Notes: generated by a model not told the origin, from the sequence alone. Shown: positions 1 through 8,817, counted from the stretch's first letter. The stretch is DNA of 64,000 nucleotides from Flavobacterium erciyesense (GCF_018069925.1 NZ_JAGPXB010000017.1:1-64000); one strand, 5' to 3'. Numbers and translations: made by a program.

Positions 1-1
1 T

Positions 2-577
2 CAAAAAAATGTAACCGATTTAACCTGTATTTCAAACAATGCCGGTGTAGATGATTTTGGACTTGGACTGCTTTTGCAAAAGCGCCAAATCAAAAAAATG
101 ATCTCATCGTATGTGGGTGAGAATGCCGAGTTTGAACGTCAGATGCTATCAGGCGAACTAGAAGTAGAATTGACACCTCAAGGAACTTTGGCAGAAAAGT
201 GCCGTGCTGCACAAGCCGGAATTCCTGCTTTTTTTACGCCAGCAGGTTACGGAACTGAAGTAGCTGAAGGAAAAGAAGTTCGCGAATTTAATGGTAAAAT
301 GCACATCATGGAACTCGCTTACAAAGCTGATTTTGCTATTGTAAAAGCATGGAAAGGTGACGAAGCAGGTAATTTAATTTTTAAAGGAACTGCTCGTAAT
401 TTCAATTCTAGCATGGCTGGAGCTGCAAAAATTACTATTGCAGAAGTAGAAGAACTTTTGCCCGTAGGCGCATTAGACCCTAACGAAATCCACATTCCTG
501 GAATTATGGTACAACGTATTTTTCAAGGAGAAACGTTTGAGAAAAGAATTGAACAACGAACTGTGAGACAAAAGTAG
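2..577 (+). CDS. scoA: 3-oxoacid CoA-transferase subunit A, 5'-truncated by window edge
   Basis: The reading frame is open to the first bases of the window, so this is the C-terminal 191 residues of subunit A of succinyl-CoA:3-ketoacid CoA-transferase. It moves CoA from succinyl-CoA to acetoacetate in ketone-body and branched-chain breakdown in the cytoplasm. Visible marks are the NNAG stretch just inside the window, the [10 protein letters not shown] segment, and [12 protein letters not shown], all typical of the family. An internal TTG at 74 is not the real start. The subunit B gene follows 90 bp downstream in the same direction, the usual operon order. The missing N-terminus lies to the left of the window. 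Confidence 0.95.
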   Translation, partial: QKNVTDLTCISNNAGVDDFGLGLLLQKRQIKKMISSYVGENAEFERQMLSGELEVELTPQGTLAEKCRAAQAGIPAFFTPAGYGTEVAEGKEVREFNGKMHIMELAYKADFAIVKAWKGDEAGNLIFKGTARNFNSSMAGAAKITIAEVEELLPVGALDPNEIHIPGIMVQRIFQGETFEKRIEQRTVRQK

Positions 578-667
578 TATTCAGTTTGCAAATAATTATA
601 TGGACTTCATTTTATGATTTAAGTATACTCAAATTATAAAAACCTTACCAGTTTCAAAAATAAAATT

Positions 668-1327
668 ATGGCTTTAACAAAAGAAGATATAGCAAGAAGA
701 ATTGCCAAAGAAGTACAAGACGGCTATTATGTTAACCTAGGGATTGGAATTCCTACCTTGGTGGCTAATTATGTTCGCACCGATATTTCAGTTGAATTTC
801 AAAGTGAAAATGGCGTATTAGGCATGGGACCATTCCCTTTTACCGGAGAAGAGGATGCCGACATCATTAACGCAGGAAAACAAACTATTACTACCTTGCC
901 TGGCGCATCGTTTTTTGACTCCGCTTTGAGTTTCGGGATGATACGTTCTCAAAAAGTAGATTTAACCATTTTGGGCGCTATGGAAGTTGCCGAAAATGGC
1001 GACATCGCAAACTGGAAAATCCCAGGAAAAATGGTAAAAGGAATGGGTGGCGCAATGGATTTAGTCGCTTCTGCTGAAAATATCATTGTAGCCATGATGC
1101 ATGTAAACAAAGCAGGCGAATCAAAAATCCTTAAAAAATGCTCTTTGCCATTAACGGGCGTAGGTTGCGTTAAAAAGGTAGTAACCGAGCTTGCAGTACT
1201 AGAGGTTACCCCAGCAGGTTTTAAGCTTTTAGAGCGCGCGCCAGGCGTTACAGTAGAACACATCATCGCTTCTACCGAAGCTAACTTGATAATTGAAGGT
1301 GATATTCCTGAAATGGATATCAACTAA
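668..1327 (+). CDS. scoB: 3-oxoacid CoA-transferase subunit B
   Basis: The 219-residue length is normal for subunit B, which carries the catalytic glutamate that forms the enzyme-CoA thioester. The glutamate is visible in the SENG motif at about residues 46-49 (FQSENGVLGMG). Other family marks are the NLGIGIPTLVANY start of the fold and GGAMDLV in the middle. It pairs with the subunit A gene just upstream, and the two should form the heterodimeric or heterotetrameric enzyme. A strong hairpin with a T run follows 17 bp after the stop, so the operon ends here. Confidence 0.96.
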   Translation: MALTKEDIARRIAKEVQDGYYVNLGIGIPTLVANYVRTDISVEFQSENGVLGMGPFPFTGEEDADIINAGKQTITTLPGASFFDSALSFGMIRSQKVDLTILGAMEVAENGDIANWKIPGKMVKGMGGAMDLVASAENIIVAMMHVNKAGESKILKKCSLPLTGVGCVKKVVTELAVLEVTPAGFKLLERAPGVTVEHIIASTEANLIIEGDIPEMDIN

Positions 1328-1343
1328 TCGACATCAAGTCCTA

Positions 1344-1382
1344 TAAAAAAACCTCAAATGAAGTTCATTTGAGGTTTTTTTA
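1344..1382 (+). terminator. Rho-independent terminator after scoB
   Basis: An inverted repeat, AACCTCAAATGAA with TTCATTTGAGGTT, is followed by a T run on the plus strand. It has an A run on the other side, so it could work in both directions. It closes the scoAB operon. Confidence 0.9.
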
Positions 1383-1520
1383 TGACTTTTAGAATTCTGT
1401 CGATTCTCATCAGTTACGAAGCTCGGAACTTTATATTTTCCGTTAAAATTAAAAATTCTTGTGAAACATTAGCTTACTACAAAATTCCCAATTGCGAGAA
1501 ACGCTTGTCAGAAGTAGCAA

Positions 1521-1913
1521 TTATTCATCATTTTTGTCATGATTTGCTACCATAAAACTTTGCGCGATACTATCTCTATCTAAAAATATGATTAGTTCTT
1601 TCGAATATCTTTGGTCTATTGTTAAATCTTTTTCCGAGGTTATACTATATTTGACATACTTTGAATGCGATGTTGATTCAATTTCTACGTTTCCTAAGAG
1701 CTTTTCAATTTCTGAATATTTTAGACCTTTAATTTTATGATTGTCCAATAAGTCATAAAGCATTTTTTCTCGATCTCTGTAGCAATCTTTCTGTTGATTA
1801 CTTAACCATAATCTTTTGTCAAACTTCAGTTTAGTTACACATTCAACTTTTTTTTGACACGCTTGAATTGCCAAGACACTTAAAAGTAAAAACACTATTC
1901 TTTTAAATTCCAT
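1521..1913 (-). CDS. Small lipoprotein of unknown function
   Basis: I do not recognise a named family. From the ATG at 1913 the protein starts MEFKR, then a hydrophobic stretch ending LAIQAC, which is a lipoprotein signal peptide with the lipid cysteine at about residue 19. An ATG 15 bp further upstream is possible but lengthens the n-region without benefit. The mature part is about 110 polar residues. The segment GLKYSEIEKLLGNVEIES resembles the helix-plus-LLG start of SmpA/OmlA-like small envelope lipoproteins, but this is only a resemblance. It stands alone between scoB (opposite strand) and another minus-strand unknown gene 46 bp upstream of it. Confidence 0.7.
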   Translation of the reverse strand: MEFKRIVFLLLSVLAIQACQKKVECVTKLKFDKRLWLSNQQKDCYRDREKMLYDLLDNHKIKGLKYSEIEKLLGNVEIESTSHSKYVKYSITSEKDLTIDQRYSKELIIFLDRDSIAQSFMVANHDKNDE

Positions 1914-1959
1914 AGTTTCTTTTTCCAAGGTTTCGAGAAAGGTTTCTACTAACTTCTTT

Positions 1960-2352
1960 CTATTTACTTTCTAAATATTCCGTTAGTGCTGTTGCTGCAT
2001 GTGTAAAACTAGGAAATTGCTCCACCATACTTACCGCTCTTTTTTTATTTAGTTTGTAAGTCAAATCAAACTCTGTTGTAAACAAAATTGCTGACAAAAA
2101 CGGATTATTAATAAATGGCAATAAACGATCAAATGCGCTGCCGATTGAGTGAATTTCAAATAATTCTTCTTGCTGAAATTTAAACTTTAACTCCAATTGT
2201 AAATCATTCTCCACCACTACCGGCCGCACATAAATATTCATCAATAAAGTGTTCCCAATGGTTTTAGCTAGCGTTAATTTGGCAAAAGTACCATCCTGCA
2301 AACTTGCTTTTACCTTAGAATAAAACTCTGAAAAGGTTTCTTGAAATGACAT
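1960..2352 (-). CDS. Conserved-looking hypothetical cytoplasmic protein
   Basis: This is a 130-residue protein with no signal peptide and no membrane helix, and I do not recognise the family. The ATG at 2352 (MSFQETFSEF) is preferred. The longer frame would start at 2373, inside the stem of the fumarase terminator. The protein mixes amphipathic helices with a central beta-rich part (NTLLMNIYVRPVVVEND, LQLELKFKF). It lies downstream of the fumarase gene on the same strand, separated by a terminator, so it probably needs its own promoter or read-through. Confidence 0.6.
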   Translation of the reverse strand: MSFQETFSEFYSKVKASLQDGTFAKLTLAKTIGNTLLMNIYVRPVVVENDLQLELKFKFQQEELFEIHSIGSAFDRLLPFINNPFLSAILFTTEFDLTYKLNKKRAVSMVEQFPSFTHAATALTEYLESK

Positions 2353-2371
2353 AAAATTAGATTTATGAAGC

Positions 2372-2408
2372 AAAAAAACCGCACAAACACTCCCGGTTGT
2401 GCGGTTTA
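2372..2408 (-). terminator. Terminator downstream of fumarase gene
   Basis: On the minus strand the stem AAACCGCACAA pairs with TTGTGCGGTTT across a short loop and is followed by a T run. It begins 17 bp after the fumarase stop codon. Confidence 0.88.
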
Positions 2409-2425
2409 TAGTTTGCTTTAATTAA

Positions 2426-4027
2426 TTACAAATTATTGAAAAAATCGTTCCCTTTATCATCAGTAATAATGAAGGCTGGGAAATTTTTTACTGTTATTTT
2501 TCGAACAGCTTCCATACCTAACTCTTCAAAGTCAACTACTTCTACCTTTAAGATGTTATCTTGTGCTAAAATAGCTGCTGGACCTCCAATAGAGCCTAAA
2601 TAAAAACCACCGTAAGTTTTACAAGCATTCATAACTTGTGGCGTTCTATTTCCTTTAGCAAGCATGATCATACTTCCGCCGGCTTTTTGAAATTCTTCTA
2701 CGTAAACATCCATTCTTCCAGCTGTGGTTGGTCCAAAACTACCTGATGGCATTCCGTCTGGAGTTTTTGCTGGTCCCGCATAATACACCGGATGATTTTT
2801 GAAATACTCTGGCATAGGTTTTCCTGCATCCAAAAGTTCTTTGATTTTAGCATGCGCAATATCACGCGCTACAATCAAAGTTCCGTTCAGTTTCAAACGC
2901 GTTTTAATTGGATATTGTGATAACTTTTTAAGAATATCCGCCATCGGTTGGTTCAAATCAATCTCTACAGCAGGTTCTAAATGTGGCGGCGTTGCAGGCA
3001 ATAAACGCCCAGGATTCACCTCAAGTTGTTCTACAAAAATACCTTCTTTGGTAATTTTTCCCTTTATGTTTCTATCGGCAGAACACGAAACCCCTAATCC
3101 TACAGGGCAAGAAGCAGCATGTCGTGGTAAACGAATTACACGTACATCATGCGTAAAATATTTTCCACCAAATTGTGCTCCAATAGCGCTTTCTTGGCAA
3201 ATTTGTTGCACTCTTTGCTCCCATTCTAAATCACGAAATGCTTGACCGGCCATGTTTCCTGTAGTTGGCAAGTGATCGTAATAACCTGCTGATGCTTTTT
3301 TAACAGCAGCCAAATTAGCCTCGGCTGAAGTACCCCCGATTACAAACGCTAAGTGATATGGCGGACAAGCAGAAGTTCCTAAATCCATGATTTTAGCACG
3401 TACAAACGCATCCATCGACTTTTCGTTCAAAAGGGATTTCGTTTGTTGGTACAAATAGGTTTTATTGGCAGAACCGCCCCCTTTTGCTAAAAACAAAAAC
3501 TCGTACGTATTTCCTTTTTTGGCATAAATATCAATTTGAGCAGGGAGATTAGAACCAGAATTCTTTTCTTCGAACATACTGATCGGCACAATTTGAGAGT
3601 AACGCAGGTTTTTCTCCTGGTAGGTGTTGAAAATTCCTTTTGAAAGCCACTCGGCATCATCCACACCTGTGTATACGTTTTCTCCTTTTTTAGCCACTAC
3701 AATCGCTGTTCCGGTGTCTTGACAAGATGGTAATTGACCGTCAATAGCAACTGCAGCATTTTGCAATAAATTATAAGCCACAAAACGATCATTATCTGTC
3801 GCTTCTGGATCATCCAAAATAGCACGTAATTTTTCTAAGTGTGAAGTACGAAGCATAAAAGAAACGTCTTTCATGGCTTCTTGCGAAAGCAACTCCAAAC
3901 CTTTTGGATCAACGGTAAGGATTTCTCTATCACCCAGCTGTTCTACTTTTACGTAGTCTGAAGATATTTTTCGGTATTGTGTATCGTCTTTTAAAATAGG
4001 ATAAGGATCCTGATAAATAAAGTCCAT
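2426..4027 (-). CDS. fumA: Fumarate hydratase, class I (iron-sulfur)
   Basis: This is a 533-residue single-chain class I fumarase, which interconverts fumarate and malate in the TCA cycle using a [4Fe-4S] cluster. The three cluster cysteines expected for the family are visible: C102 in SCQDTGTA, C221 in GTSACPPYH and C315 in GVSCSADR. The N-terminal alpha domain and C-terminal beta domain (from about residue 350, with GPTTAGRMD and KGNRTPQV) are joined, as in E. coli FumA/B. The start ATG at 4027 has a TATATTTG -7 box 16-23 bp upstream. The gene is monocistronic, with its own terminator. The oxygen-sensitive enzyme class is common in Bacteroidota. Confidence 0.96.
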   Translation of the reverse strand: MDFIYQDPYPILKDDTQYRKISSDYVKVEQLGDREILTVDPKGLELLSQEAMKDVSFMLRTSHLEKLRAILDDPEATDNDRFVAYNLLQNAAVAIDGQLPSCQDTGTAIVVAKKGENVYTGVDDAEWLSKGIFNTYQEKNLRYSQIVPISMFEEKNSGSNLPAQIDIYAKKGNTYEFLFLAKGGGSANKTYLYQQTKSLLNEKSMDAFVRAKIMDLGTSACPPYHLAFVIGGTSAEANLAAVKKASAGYYDHLPTTGNMAGQAFRDLEWEQRVQQICQESAIGAQFGGKYFTHDVRVIRLPRHAASCPVGLGVSCSADRNIKGKITKEGIFVEQLEVNPGRLLPATPPHLEPAVEIDLNQPMADILKKLSQYPIKTRLKLNGTLIVARDIAHAKIKELLDAGKPMPEYFKNHPVYYAGPAKTPDGMPSGSFGPTTAGRMDVYVEEFQKAGGSMIMLAKGNRTPQVMNACKTYGGFYLGSIGGPAAILAQDNILKVEVVDFEELGMEAVRKITVKNFPAFIITDDKGNDFFNNL

Positions 4028-4042
4028 GGTGTAATGTTTTTA

Positions 4043-4050
4043 CAAATATA
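4043..4050 (-). promoter_or_regulatory. Bacteroidota -7 box upstream of fumarase
   Basis: TATATTTG on the minus strand fits the TAnnTTTG -7 consensus and lies 16 bp before the fumarase ATG. I do not see a clear TTTG -33 element at the expected distance. Confidence 0.5.
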
Positions 4051-4099
4051 AAATAGTTAGTGTAAGTTTAAAAGTTACTCAAAAAGCAACGCTAAACTA

Positions 4100-4171
4100 C
4101 TACGTTAAAATACTTGTTAGTAAAAAAAGAATTAGCAAACCGATGGCGATGTATTTGGTATATTTTGACAT
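4100..4171 (-). CDS. Possible 23-residue single-pass membrane peptide
   Basis: A minus-strand ATG at 4171 opens a 23-codon frame closed by TAG. It starts MSKYTKYIAIG and continues with leucine, isoleucine and phenylalanine for about 12 residues. That gives a basic N-terminus followed by one membrane-spanning helix, the shape of many real small bacterial membrane proteins. No ribosome site is obvious, but few genes in this window have one. It lies 240 bp downstream of the SpmA/SpmB-like gene and just upstream of fumarase. A chance AT-rich frame cannot be excluded. Confidence 0.35.
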   Translation of the reverse strand: MSKYTKYIAIGLLILFLLTSILT

Positions 4172-4410
4172 TGTGATATGAATTAAAAAAATTATTGAAT
4201 CCCTCAAAAGAATGAAAAATTGATTAAAAATCCTAGTACATAATTGGTTCGTGCGAAATCAAATCAAAATTTAACAATATGTTGTGTTACTACGAAAGTT
4301 CAATTATAAGTTTTTTTGTTTTGTCAACGGATTTTAATCCGTTGTAATTAGTCACCATAAAATTGAGAACCTTAGGATTGGCACATTTTTAAGAAAATTT
4401 ATCGACTGGC
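4172..4410. other. Intergenic stretch between fumA region and SpmAB-like gene
   Basis: This AT-rich spacer holds no convincing gene beyond the small frame at its left edge. The only structure I see is a 20-bp perfect palindrome at 4325-4344. Confidence 0.6.
4325..4344. repeat. REP-like palindrome
   Basis: CAACGGATT and AATCCGTTG form a perfect inverted repeat separated by two bases. Short palindromes of this GGATT/AATCC type recur between genes in Flavobacterium, to my memory, and resemble targets of REP-associated transposases. With one copy here this is only a suggestion. Confidence 0.4.
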
Positions 4411-5850
4411 TTAAAAAAACCAGCTAGCTACAAAAATTGCTGTAATTACACATATCACGTCTACTAGCAACATGGTTCCTAAAGCGTAACGCGTATTTTT
4501 GATATTCACCGACCCAAAATAAACCGCAATTACGTAAAAAGTACTTTCGGCGCTACATTGAAAAATACTACTCAAACGAGCTGTTAAGGAATCCGGACCG
4601 AAAGTGTTCATAGAATCAATCAAAAACCCTCTAGAACCTGCAGAACTAAACGGACGCAATAATGCAACTGGCAAAGCATCTGTGATTTCTTTGCTTACAC
4701 CCATGTTAGAGAAAATAAAGGCAATTCCGTTACTGATAATTTCAAACAAACCACTATTTCTAAACAAGGAAATAGCAACCAACATCCCTAAAACGTAAGG
4801 AAAAATAGTTACTCCTGTTTTCACACCATTGTTAGCACCTACTACAAAAGCATCAAAAACGGTAGTGCTTGCGGCAGTAAATTTCTTTTCATTCCAGAAT
4901 GAAAAAATCAAAGTGAACGCAATAATAGCGATTAAAATTAAAGCTGACAGATTAGATGTAAAGTAGTTTTTACCCACTAAATCAAGTTGGTTCACATACA
5001 TCAGCAAACCAATAATAGCTGCGATTAACGTAATTAAAACCAATACCAATGACGCACTTTTAAAATTGATTTTTTGTTTGATACCCACGATCAAAAAGGC
5101 TGCAATGGTACCTATGAACGACGTGATAATACAAGGCAACATCACATCGGCAGGATTAGCGGCATTAGCGGCAGCACGATAGCCAATGATTGAAGTAGCT
5201 ATCAAGGTAAGCCCCGAGGCATGCAAGCACATGAACATAATTTGTGCATCACTAGCTTTATCTTTTTCAGGATTGATTTCTTGTAAACTTTCCATGGCTT
5301 TGAGGCCAAAAGGCGTTGCAGCCGAATCTAAACCAAGAAAATTAGCTGCAAAATTCAAAGTCATATACGAAATCGATGGGTGATTTTTGGGAATACTCGG
5401 AAATACTTTTACAAAAACTGGACTTAAAGCTTTGGCCAATTTCCCCGAAGCACCTGAAATAATCAGAAGCTCCATTAACCCACAAAAGAAAGCCAAATAA
5501 GCCATTAATGGCAAAACTAAATCTAGTAAAGTACTTTTACAAGTAGGCAATAAACCATCTGATTTTTGTACGCCACTGTAGATTTTTACGGTTTTATTTT
5601 TAAAAACATAAGTTGTATCCGCGTTTAAAGTGTCGCGATTGACAATCATGGTTTGATCTGGTGCATTTTTGATACTGTCTTTGATAAAAAGGGGCAATTG
5701 CTCCGGCATTTTTTCAGAAATCAAAATCGGGTCGTCTTTTTTTCCATTCAATACATAATCAATTGTATAGGTGTTTGCACTGAACAAACTCACTACTACA
5801 AAAACAATTGATGAAATAAAAATAACCAACCAAAATCTACTCAATACCAT
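4411..5850 (-). CDS. Nucleoside-recognition (Gate) domain membrane protein, SpmA/SpmB fusion type
   Basis: This 479-residue protein has an N-terminal membrane anchor (residues about 5-25), an extracytoplasmic loop of about 80 residues, then about ten hydrophobic segments. The segment around residues 165-190 (YMTLNFAANFLGLDSAATPFG) is typical of SpmA-like Gate domains. The second half (SNMGVSKEITDALPVALLRPFSSAGSRG, split across two loops) matches the SpmB half. In non-sporulating Bacteroidota this fusion is common and its transported substrate is unknown. It stands alone, read on the minus strand, with no terminator obvious to me. Confidence 0.85.
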   Translation of the reverse strand: MVLSRFWLVIFISSIVFVVVSLFSANTYTIDYVLNGKKDDPILISEKMPEQLPLFIKDSIKNAPDQTMIVNRDTLNADTTYVFKNKTVKIYSGVQKSDGLLPTCKSTLLDLVLPLMAYLAFFCGLMELLIISGASGKLAKALSPVFVKVFPSIPKNHPSISYMTLNFAANFLGLDSAATPFGLKAMESLQEINPEKDKASDAQIMFMCLHASGLTLIATSIIGYRAAANAANPADVMLPCIITSFIGTIAAFLIVGIKQKINFKSASLVLVLITLIAAIIGLLMYVNQLDLVGKNYFTSNLSALILIAIIAFTLIFSFWNEKKFTAASTTVFDAFVVGANNGVKTGVTIFPYVLGMLVAISLFRNSGLFEIISNGIAFIFSNMGVSKEITDALPVALLRPFSSAGSRGFLIDSMNTFGPDSLTARLSSIFQCSAESTFYVIAVYFGSVNIKNTRYALGTMLLVDVICVITAIFVASWFF

Positions 5851-5968
5851 AACTTATAATTTTTGTAAATGTAATAAATCGATATCAATAACAATTACAA
5901 TGTCAATTTCAATAAAAGAATTTTAAATTGAGATTTCATTTTGACATTCATACTGCCATTCAAGTTAC

Positions 5969-6682
5969 TTACACATGAATAATCTCGTCTTCTATCAACA
6001 ACTCTTCTCTACGCAAACGCAGAAAAATTTGCGCTACAGCAATAGTATCTCGCTCACAATAAGTAACAATGCGGTCAATGTCTTTTTCCACATAAAAAAC
6101 ATGACCCACTTGACTACCATCGATATCGCCTTTTGAAGAAGGAATGCCTAGTACTTTACACATCAATTTCAAAGAAGTAAAATGTTTGTAATCGCCAAAT
6201 TTCCACAATTCTAATGTATCTAAATGCGGAATTTCCCAAGGTTTTTTTCCAAATAAATTCAGCTTGTTTGGAATTGCAATATTGTTGATAATCATGCGCC
6301 TAGCCAAAAAGGGAATATCAAATTCTTTGGCGTTGTGTCCGCACAAAACATGCTGTGGTTGATTGAAGTGATTGTTGAGCAAATTATTAAAGTCGGAAAG
6401 TATTTTTTTCTCCTCGCCAAAAAAACTCGTTACTCGAAAATTACGAATGTCACCTTTGATGGTAAAATAACCTACCGAAATACACACAATTTTACCAAAC
6501 TCGGCCCAAATACCCGCACGATCATAAAAATCTTCGGGAGAAAACTCTTCTTTGCGCTGGTATTGAGTTTTGTGTTCCCAGAGCGATTGCATTTCAGGAT
6601 CTAAAGCATCGTAATTTTCAGATTCTGGAACGGTTTCTATATCGAGAAACAGAATGTTGTTGAGATTTATTTTTTCGATCAT
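5969..6682 (-). CDS. DnaQ-like 3'-5' exonuclease, PolB-type proofreading fold
   Basis: This is a 237-residue stand-alone exonuclease of the DEDDy superfamily. ExoI is FLDIETVPE (D14, E16), ExoII is GHNAKEFDIPFLARR (D122) and ExoIII is YCERD (Y208, D212). The YxxxD form of ExoIII is that of family B polymerase proofreading domains. Such free-standing proteins are common in Bacteroidota and presumably trim DNA or RNA ends with two metal ions; the physiological substrate is not known. There is no polymerase domain. The next gene downstream in this direction (SpmAB-like) is 118 bp away and unrelated. Confidence 0.88.
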   Translation of the reverse strand: MIEKINLNNILFLDIETVPESENYDALDPEMQSLWEHKTQYQRKEEFSPEDFYDRAGIWAEFGKIVCISVGYFTIKGDIRNFRVTSFFGEEKKILSDFNNLLNNHFNQPQHVLCGHNAKEFDIPFLARRMIINNIAIPNKLNLFGKKPWEIPHLDTLELWKFGDYKHFTSLKLMCKVLGIPSSKGDIDGSQVGHVFYVEKDIDRIVTYCERDTIAVAQIFLRLRREELLIEDEIIHV

Positions 6683-6690
6683 TTTTTATG

Positions 6691-6735
6691 GCACGCAGAT
6701 GACGCTGATTTAAAAGATTTGCACGGATAATCTTA
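6691..6735. repeat. Degenerate flavobacterial intergenic repeat (GCAGAT family)
   Basis: The spacer upstream of the exonuclease holds GCACGCAGATGACGCTGATT followed by TAAAAGATTTGC and GGATAATCTTAAA. I recall this pattern, CGCAGAT ... GATTTAAAAGATTTGCG ... AGATAATC, as a frequent non-coding repeat in Flavobacterium genomes. No gene is seen in it. Confidence 0.45.
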
Positions 6736-6765
6736 AACGAATATAAAAAAAATATTCATAACCAA

Positions 6766-7236
6766 CTAAAATAAACTATGTTGCGGGGAAGGATTTTCAT
6801 GCTCTAACAACCATTTTTTGCGCCATAATCCTCCTGCATAGCCCGTTAATGAACCATCACTACCAATGACTCTGTGACAAGGAACTACAATCCAAAGTGG
6901 GTTTTTCCCATTTGCGGAAGCCACAGCTCGAATGGCTTTTGGATCACCAAGAAATTTGGATTGTTCTAGATAGGTTCTTGTTTTACCGAACGGAATATCA
7001 AGTAATGCGTTCCACACTTTTTGTTGAAAATCAGTTCCCTTGGGATTGAGTTTAAAGGTAAAATCAGTTCTTTGAGAATTGAAATATTCTTGAAGTTGCT
7101 GTACAGCCTCTTGTAAAAAAACGGGAATTTGAGCGGATACTTCACCCTCTTCTAAAACTGTTATTTCAGAAACACCATGTACATCACCTGTAATGGCAGC
7201 AATTCCTAGCGGAGTATTGATGTAGACTGTTTCCAT
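6766..7236 (-). CDS. ogt: Methylated-DNA--protein-cysteine methyltransferase
   Basis: This is a 156-residue O6-alkylguanine DNA alkyltransferase. It removes alkyl groups from O6-guanine by irreversible transfer to C120 in the PCHRVIGSDG motif. The helix-turn-helix DNA-binding part lies before it (FQQKVWNALLDIPFGKTRTY, about residues 70-89), followed by ASANGKNPLWIVVPCHRV elements. The short N-terminal domain lacks the Ada cysteines, so it is of Ogt type. It is monocistronic. Confidence 0.96.
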   Translation of the reverse strand: METVYINTPLGIAAITGDVHGVSEITVLEEGEVSAQIPVFLQEAVQQLQEYFNSQRTDFTFKLNPKGTDFQQKVWNALLDIPFGKTRTYLEQSKFLGDPKAIRAVASANGKNPLWIVVPCHRVIGSDGSLTGYAGGLWRKKWLLEHENPSPQHSLF

Positions 7237-7281
7237 TTTTTAAAGGTAAAAAAATAATCATTGTAGACTACATACGGTCAT

Positions 7282-7316
7282 AAAAAAACCATTCGTACTT
7301 GCGAATGGTCTTTGTT
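7282..7316 (-). terminator. Terminator after the hemB-cytochrome c transcript
   Basis: ACCATTCG and CGAATGGT pair around a six-base loop, followed on the minus strand by a run of T. It lies beyond the structured element at 7319-7418, so that element would be part of the 3' untranslated region of the heme transcript. Confidence 0.8.
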
Positions 7317-7318
7317 TT

Positions 7319-7418
7319 TAGCCCTGATAGAAGCGGCATCTCCCGATTTAGAAAAACAAGGCTTTTTTGCCGTAGTTTTTATTTATCGGGAATACAGCGG
7401 ATAGCAGGATATAGCTCC
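7319..7418 (-). repeat. About 100-bp structured intergenic element, copy 1
   Basis: On the minus strand this begins TAGGAGCTATATCC after a T run and ends CTATCAGGGCTA. Stems visible on the plus strand are TCCCGAT (7341-7347) with ATCGGGA (7385-7391), and an outer helix AGC-CCTG (7320-7326) with CAGG (7405-7408) and AGCT (7413-7416). It lies between the cytochrome c stop and the terminator, so it is transcribed with them. A diverged copy of the same length is at 46772-46872. I recall this ...GCTATCCGCTGTATTCC... pattern as widespread in Flavobacterium, but I cannot name a family with certainty. Confidence 0.65.
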
Positions 7419-7432
7419 TAAAAAAAGTAGCT

Positions 7433-7819
7433 TTATTTTATATGAGAATAGACGTAGGCTTCTAACGCTTTCAATTCCTCGTCAGACATGGCTTTTGTGA
7501 GTGCAAAGTTAGCTTTCATTACCTCGTATTGACTTGGGTCTACAATTGGTTCGCCTTCGCCTTTTAAAAACGTGACCATGTCAGCATTTTTACTTTTATA
7601 AATACCCGCAATGTCTTGTAAGCTGGGACCGATTACCTTTTTGTCAATTTGGTGACAGGCGATACAATTTCCCTTTCCTTCAAAAATTTCTTTTCCTAAT
7701 TCTACTGGAGTTTGAGCAACTTCTTCAGTAGTTGTTGGGTACAAGGATTCTTTTTTGGTTTCTTCTTTTTTACAAGATAGAAAGCAACATACTGCTACTA
7801 AGCAAAGGATCTTTTTCAT
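7433..7819 (-). CDS. Cytochrome c lipoprotein (single heme)
   Basis: This 128-residue protein has a lipoprotein signal peptide (MKKILCLVAVCCFLSCKK, lipid cysteine probably C16). One heme-c site, CIACH at residues 52-56, sits in a compact cytochrome fold of the c551/c552 type. It should be a periplasmic, membrane-tethered electron carrier. Its ATG overlaps the hemB stop by one base (TAATG), so it is translationally coupled to hemB and is the last gene of the heme operon. Coupling a heme-c protein to heme synthesis makes functional sense, but its redox partner is not visible here. Confidence 0.9.
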   Translation of the reverse strand: MKKILCLVAVCCFLSCKKEETKKESLYPTTTEEVAQTPVELGKEIFEGKGNCIACHQIDKKVIGPSLQDIAGIYKSKNADMVTFLKGEGEPIVDPSQYEVMKANFALTKAMSDEELKALEAYVYSHIK

Positions 7820-8817
7820 TATTTTTTATTTAAAAGTATAGCGGCTTCTTTAGCAAAATAAGTCGAAATTAAACTGGCTCCTGCACGCTTGATGCACATT
7901 AACTGCTCCATCATGGTTTGGTCGTGATCCAACCAACCTCTTTCGGAAGCGGCTTTGATCATGGCATACTCGCCAGAAACATGGTATACCGTTACAGGCA
8001 CATGAACCGCATTTTTTACCTCACGAACGATATCTAAGTATGCAATCCCGGGTTTTACCATGACCATATCAGCGCCTTCTTCAACATCCCAAAGTGCTTC
8101 TTTGATGGCTTCAAGACGATTGGCATAATCCATTTGATAGGTTTTTTTATTTTTTGGAACAACGACATCCGCTTCTTTCGGAGCAGAGTCTAGAGCATCG
8201 CGAAAAGGTCCGTAAAATGCCGAAGCATATTTGGCAGAATAACTCATGATGCCCACGTTATGATACCCTGCAGCATCTAAACCTTGGCGCAAGCGTAGTA
8301 CACGTCCGTCCATCATATCGCTTGGCGCTACAAAGTCGGCACCAGCTTGAGCATGAGATACGGCCATTTTTACCAAAGCATCGTTGGTAGAATCATTTTC
8401 GACATCGCCATTTGCTATGATTCCGTCATGACCATAAATAGAATACGGATCTAAAGCTACATCAGGCATGACAATCATTTCTGGACAAGCGGCTTTGATG
8501 GCACGAATGGCATTTTGCATAAGTCCGTTTGGGTTCCAGGCTTCAGTACCGGCGTTGTCTTTTAGATTTTCGTCAACTTTTACGTAGATGTTTACTGCTC
8601 GAATTCCTAAATCGAATAATTCTTGCACTTCTTTAACCGTCAAATCAATAGAACGGCGGAAAATTCCCGGCATAGATGGAATTTCTACTTGTACGTTTTC
8701 GCCTTCGGCAATAAACATAGGAAACATAAAATCACTTGGACTTAATGTAGTTTCTCTAACTAAGGAACGAATGGATTCGTTAACTCTCAATCGACGACCT
8801 CTTTGTAATGGGAACAT
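7819..8817 (-). CDS. hemB: Porphobilinogen synthase (delta-aminolevulinate dehydratase)
   Basis: This 332-residue enzyme condenses two 5-aminolevulinates into porphobilinogen in the cytoplasm. The two Schiff-base lysines are K196 (SYSAKYASAFYGPFRDA) and K255 (MVMVKPG). The loop that carries zinc cysteines in the zinc-type enzymes reads DVALDPYSIYGHDG here, with no cysteine, so it is of the magnesium type. Its ATG lies two bases after the stop of the 652-residue insert gene. hemB translation therefore depends on transcripts that first cross that cassette, unless a promoter is hidden within it. Confidence 0.97.
   Translation of the reverse strand: MFPLQRGRRLRVNESIRSLVRETTLSPSDFMFPMFIAEGENVQVEIPSMPGIFRRSIDLTVKEVQELFDLGIRAVNIYVKVDENLKDNAGTEAWNPNGLMQNAIRAIKAACPEMIVMPDVALDPYSIYGHDGIIANGDVENDSTNDALVKMAVSHAQAGADFVAPSDMMDGRVLRLRQGLDAAGYHNVGIMSYSAKYASAFYGPFRDALDSAPKEADVVVPKNKKTYQMDYANRLEAIKEALWDVEEGADMVMVKPGIAYLDIVREVKNAVHVPVTVYHVSGEYAMIKAASERGWLDHDQTMMEQLMCIKRAGASLISTYFAKEAAILLNKK

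Noticed and set aside
949-1323. 124-residue frame antisense to scoB
   Set aside because: It overlaps a clear coding gene completely, has Ser/Ile/Thr-rich low-information composition and no start context.
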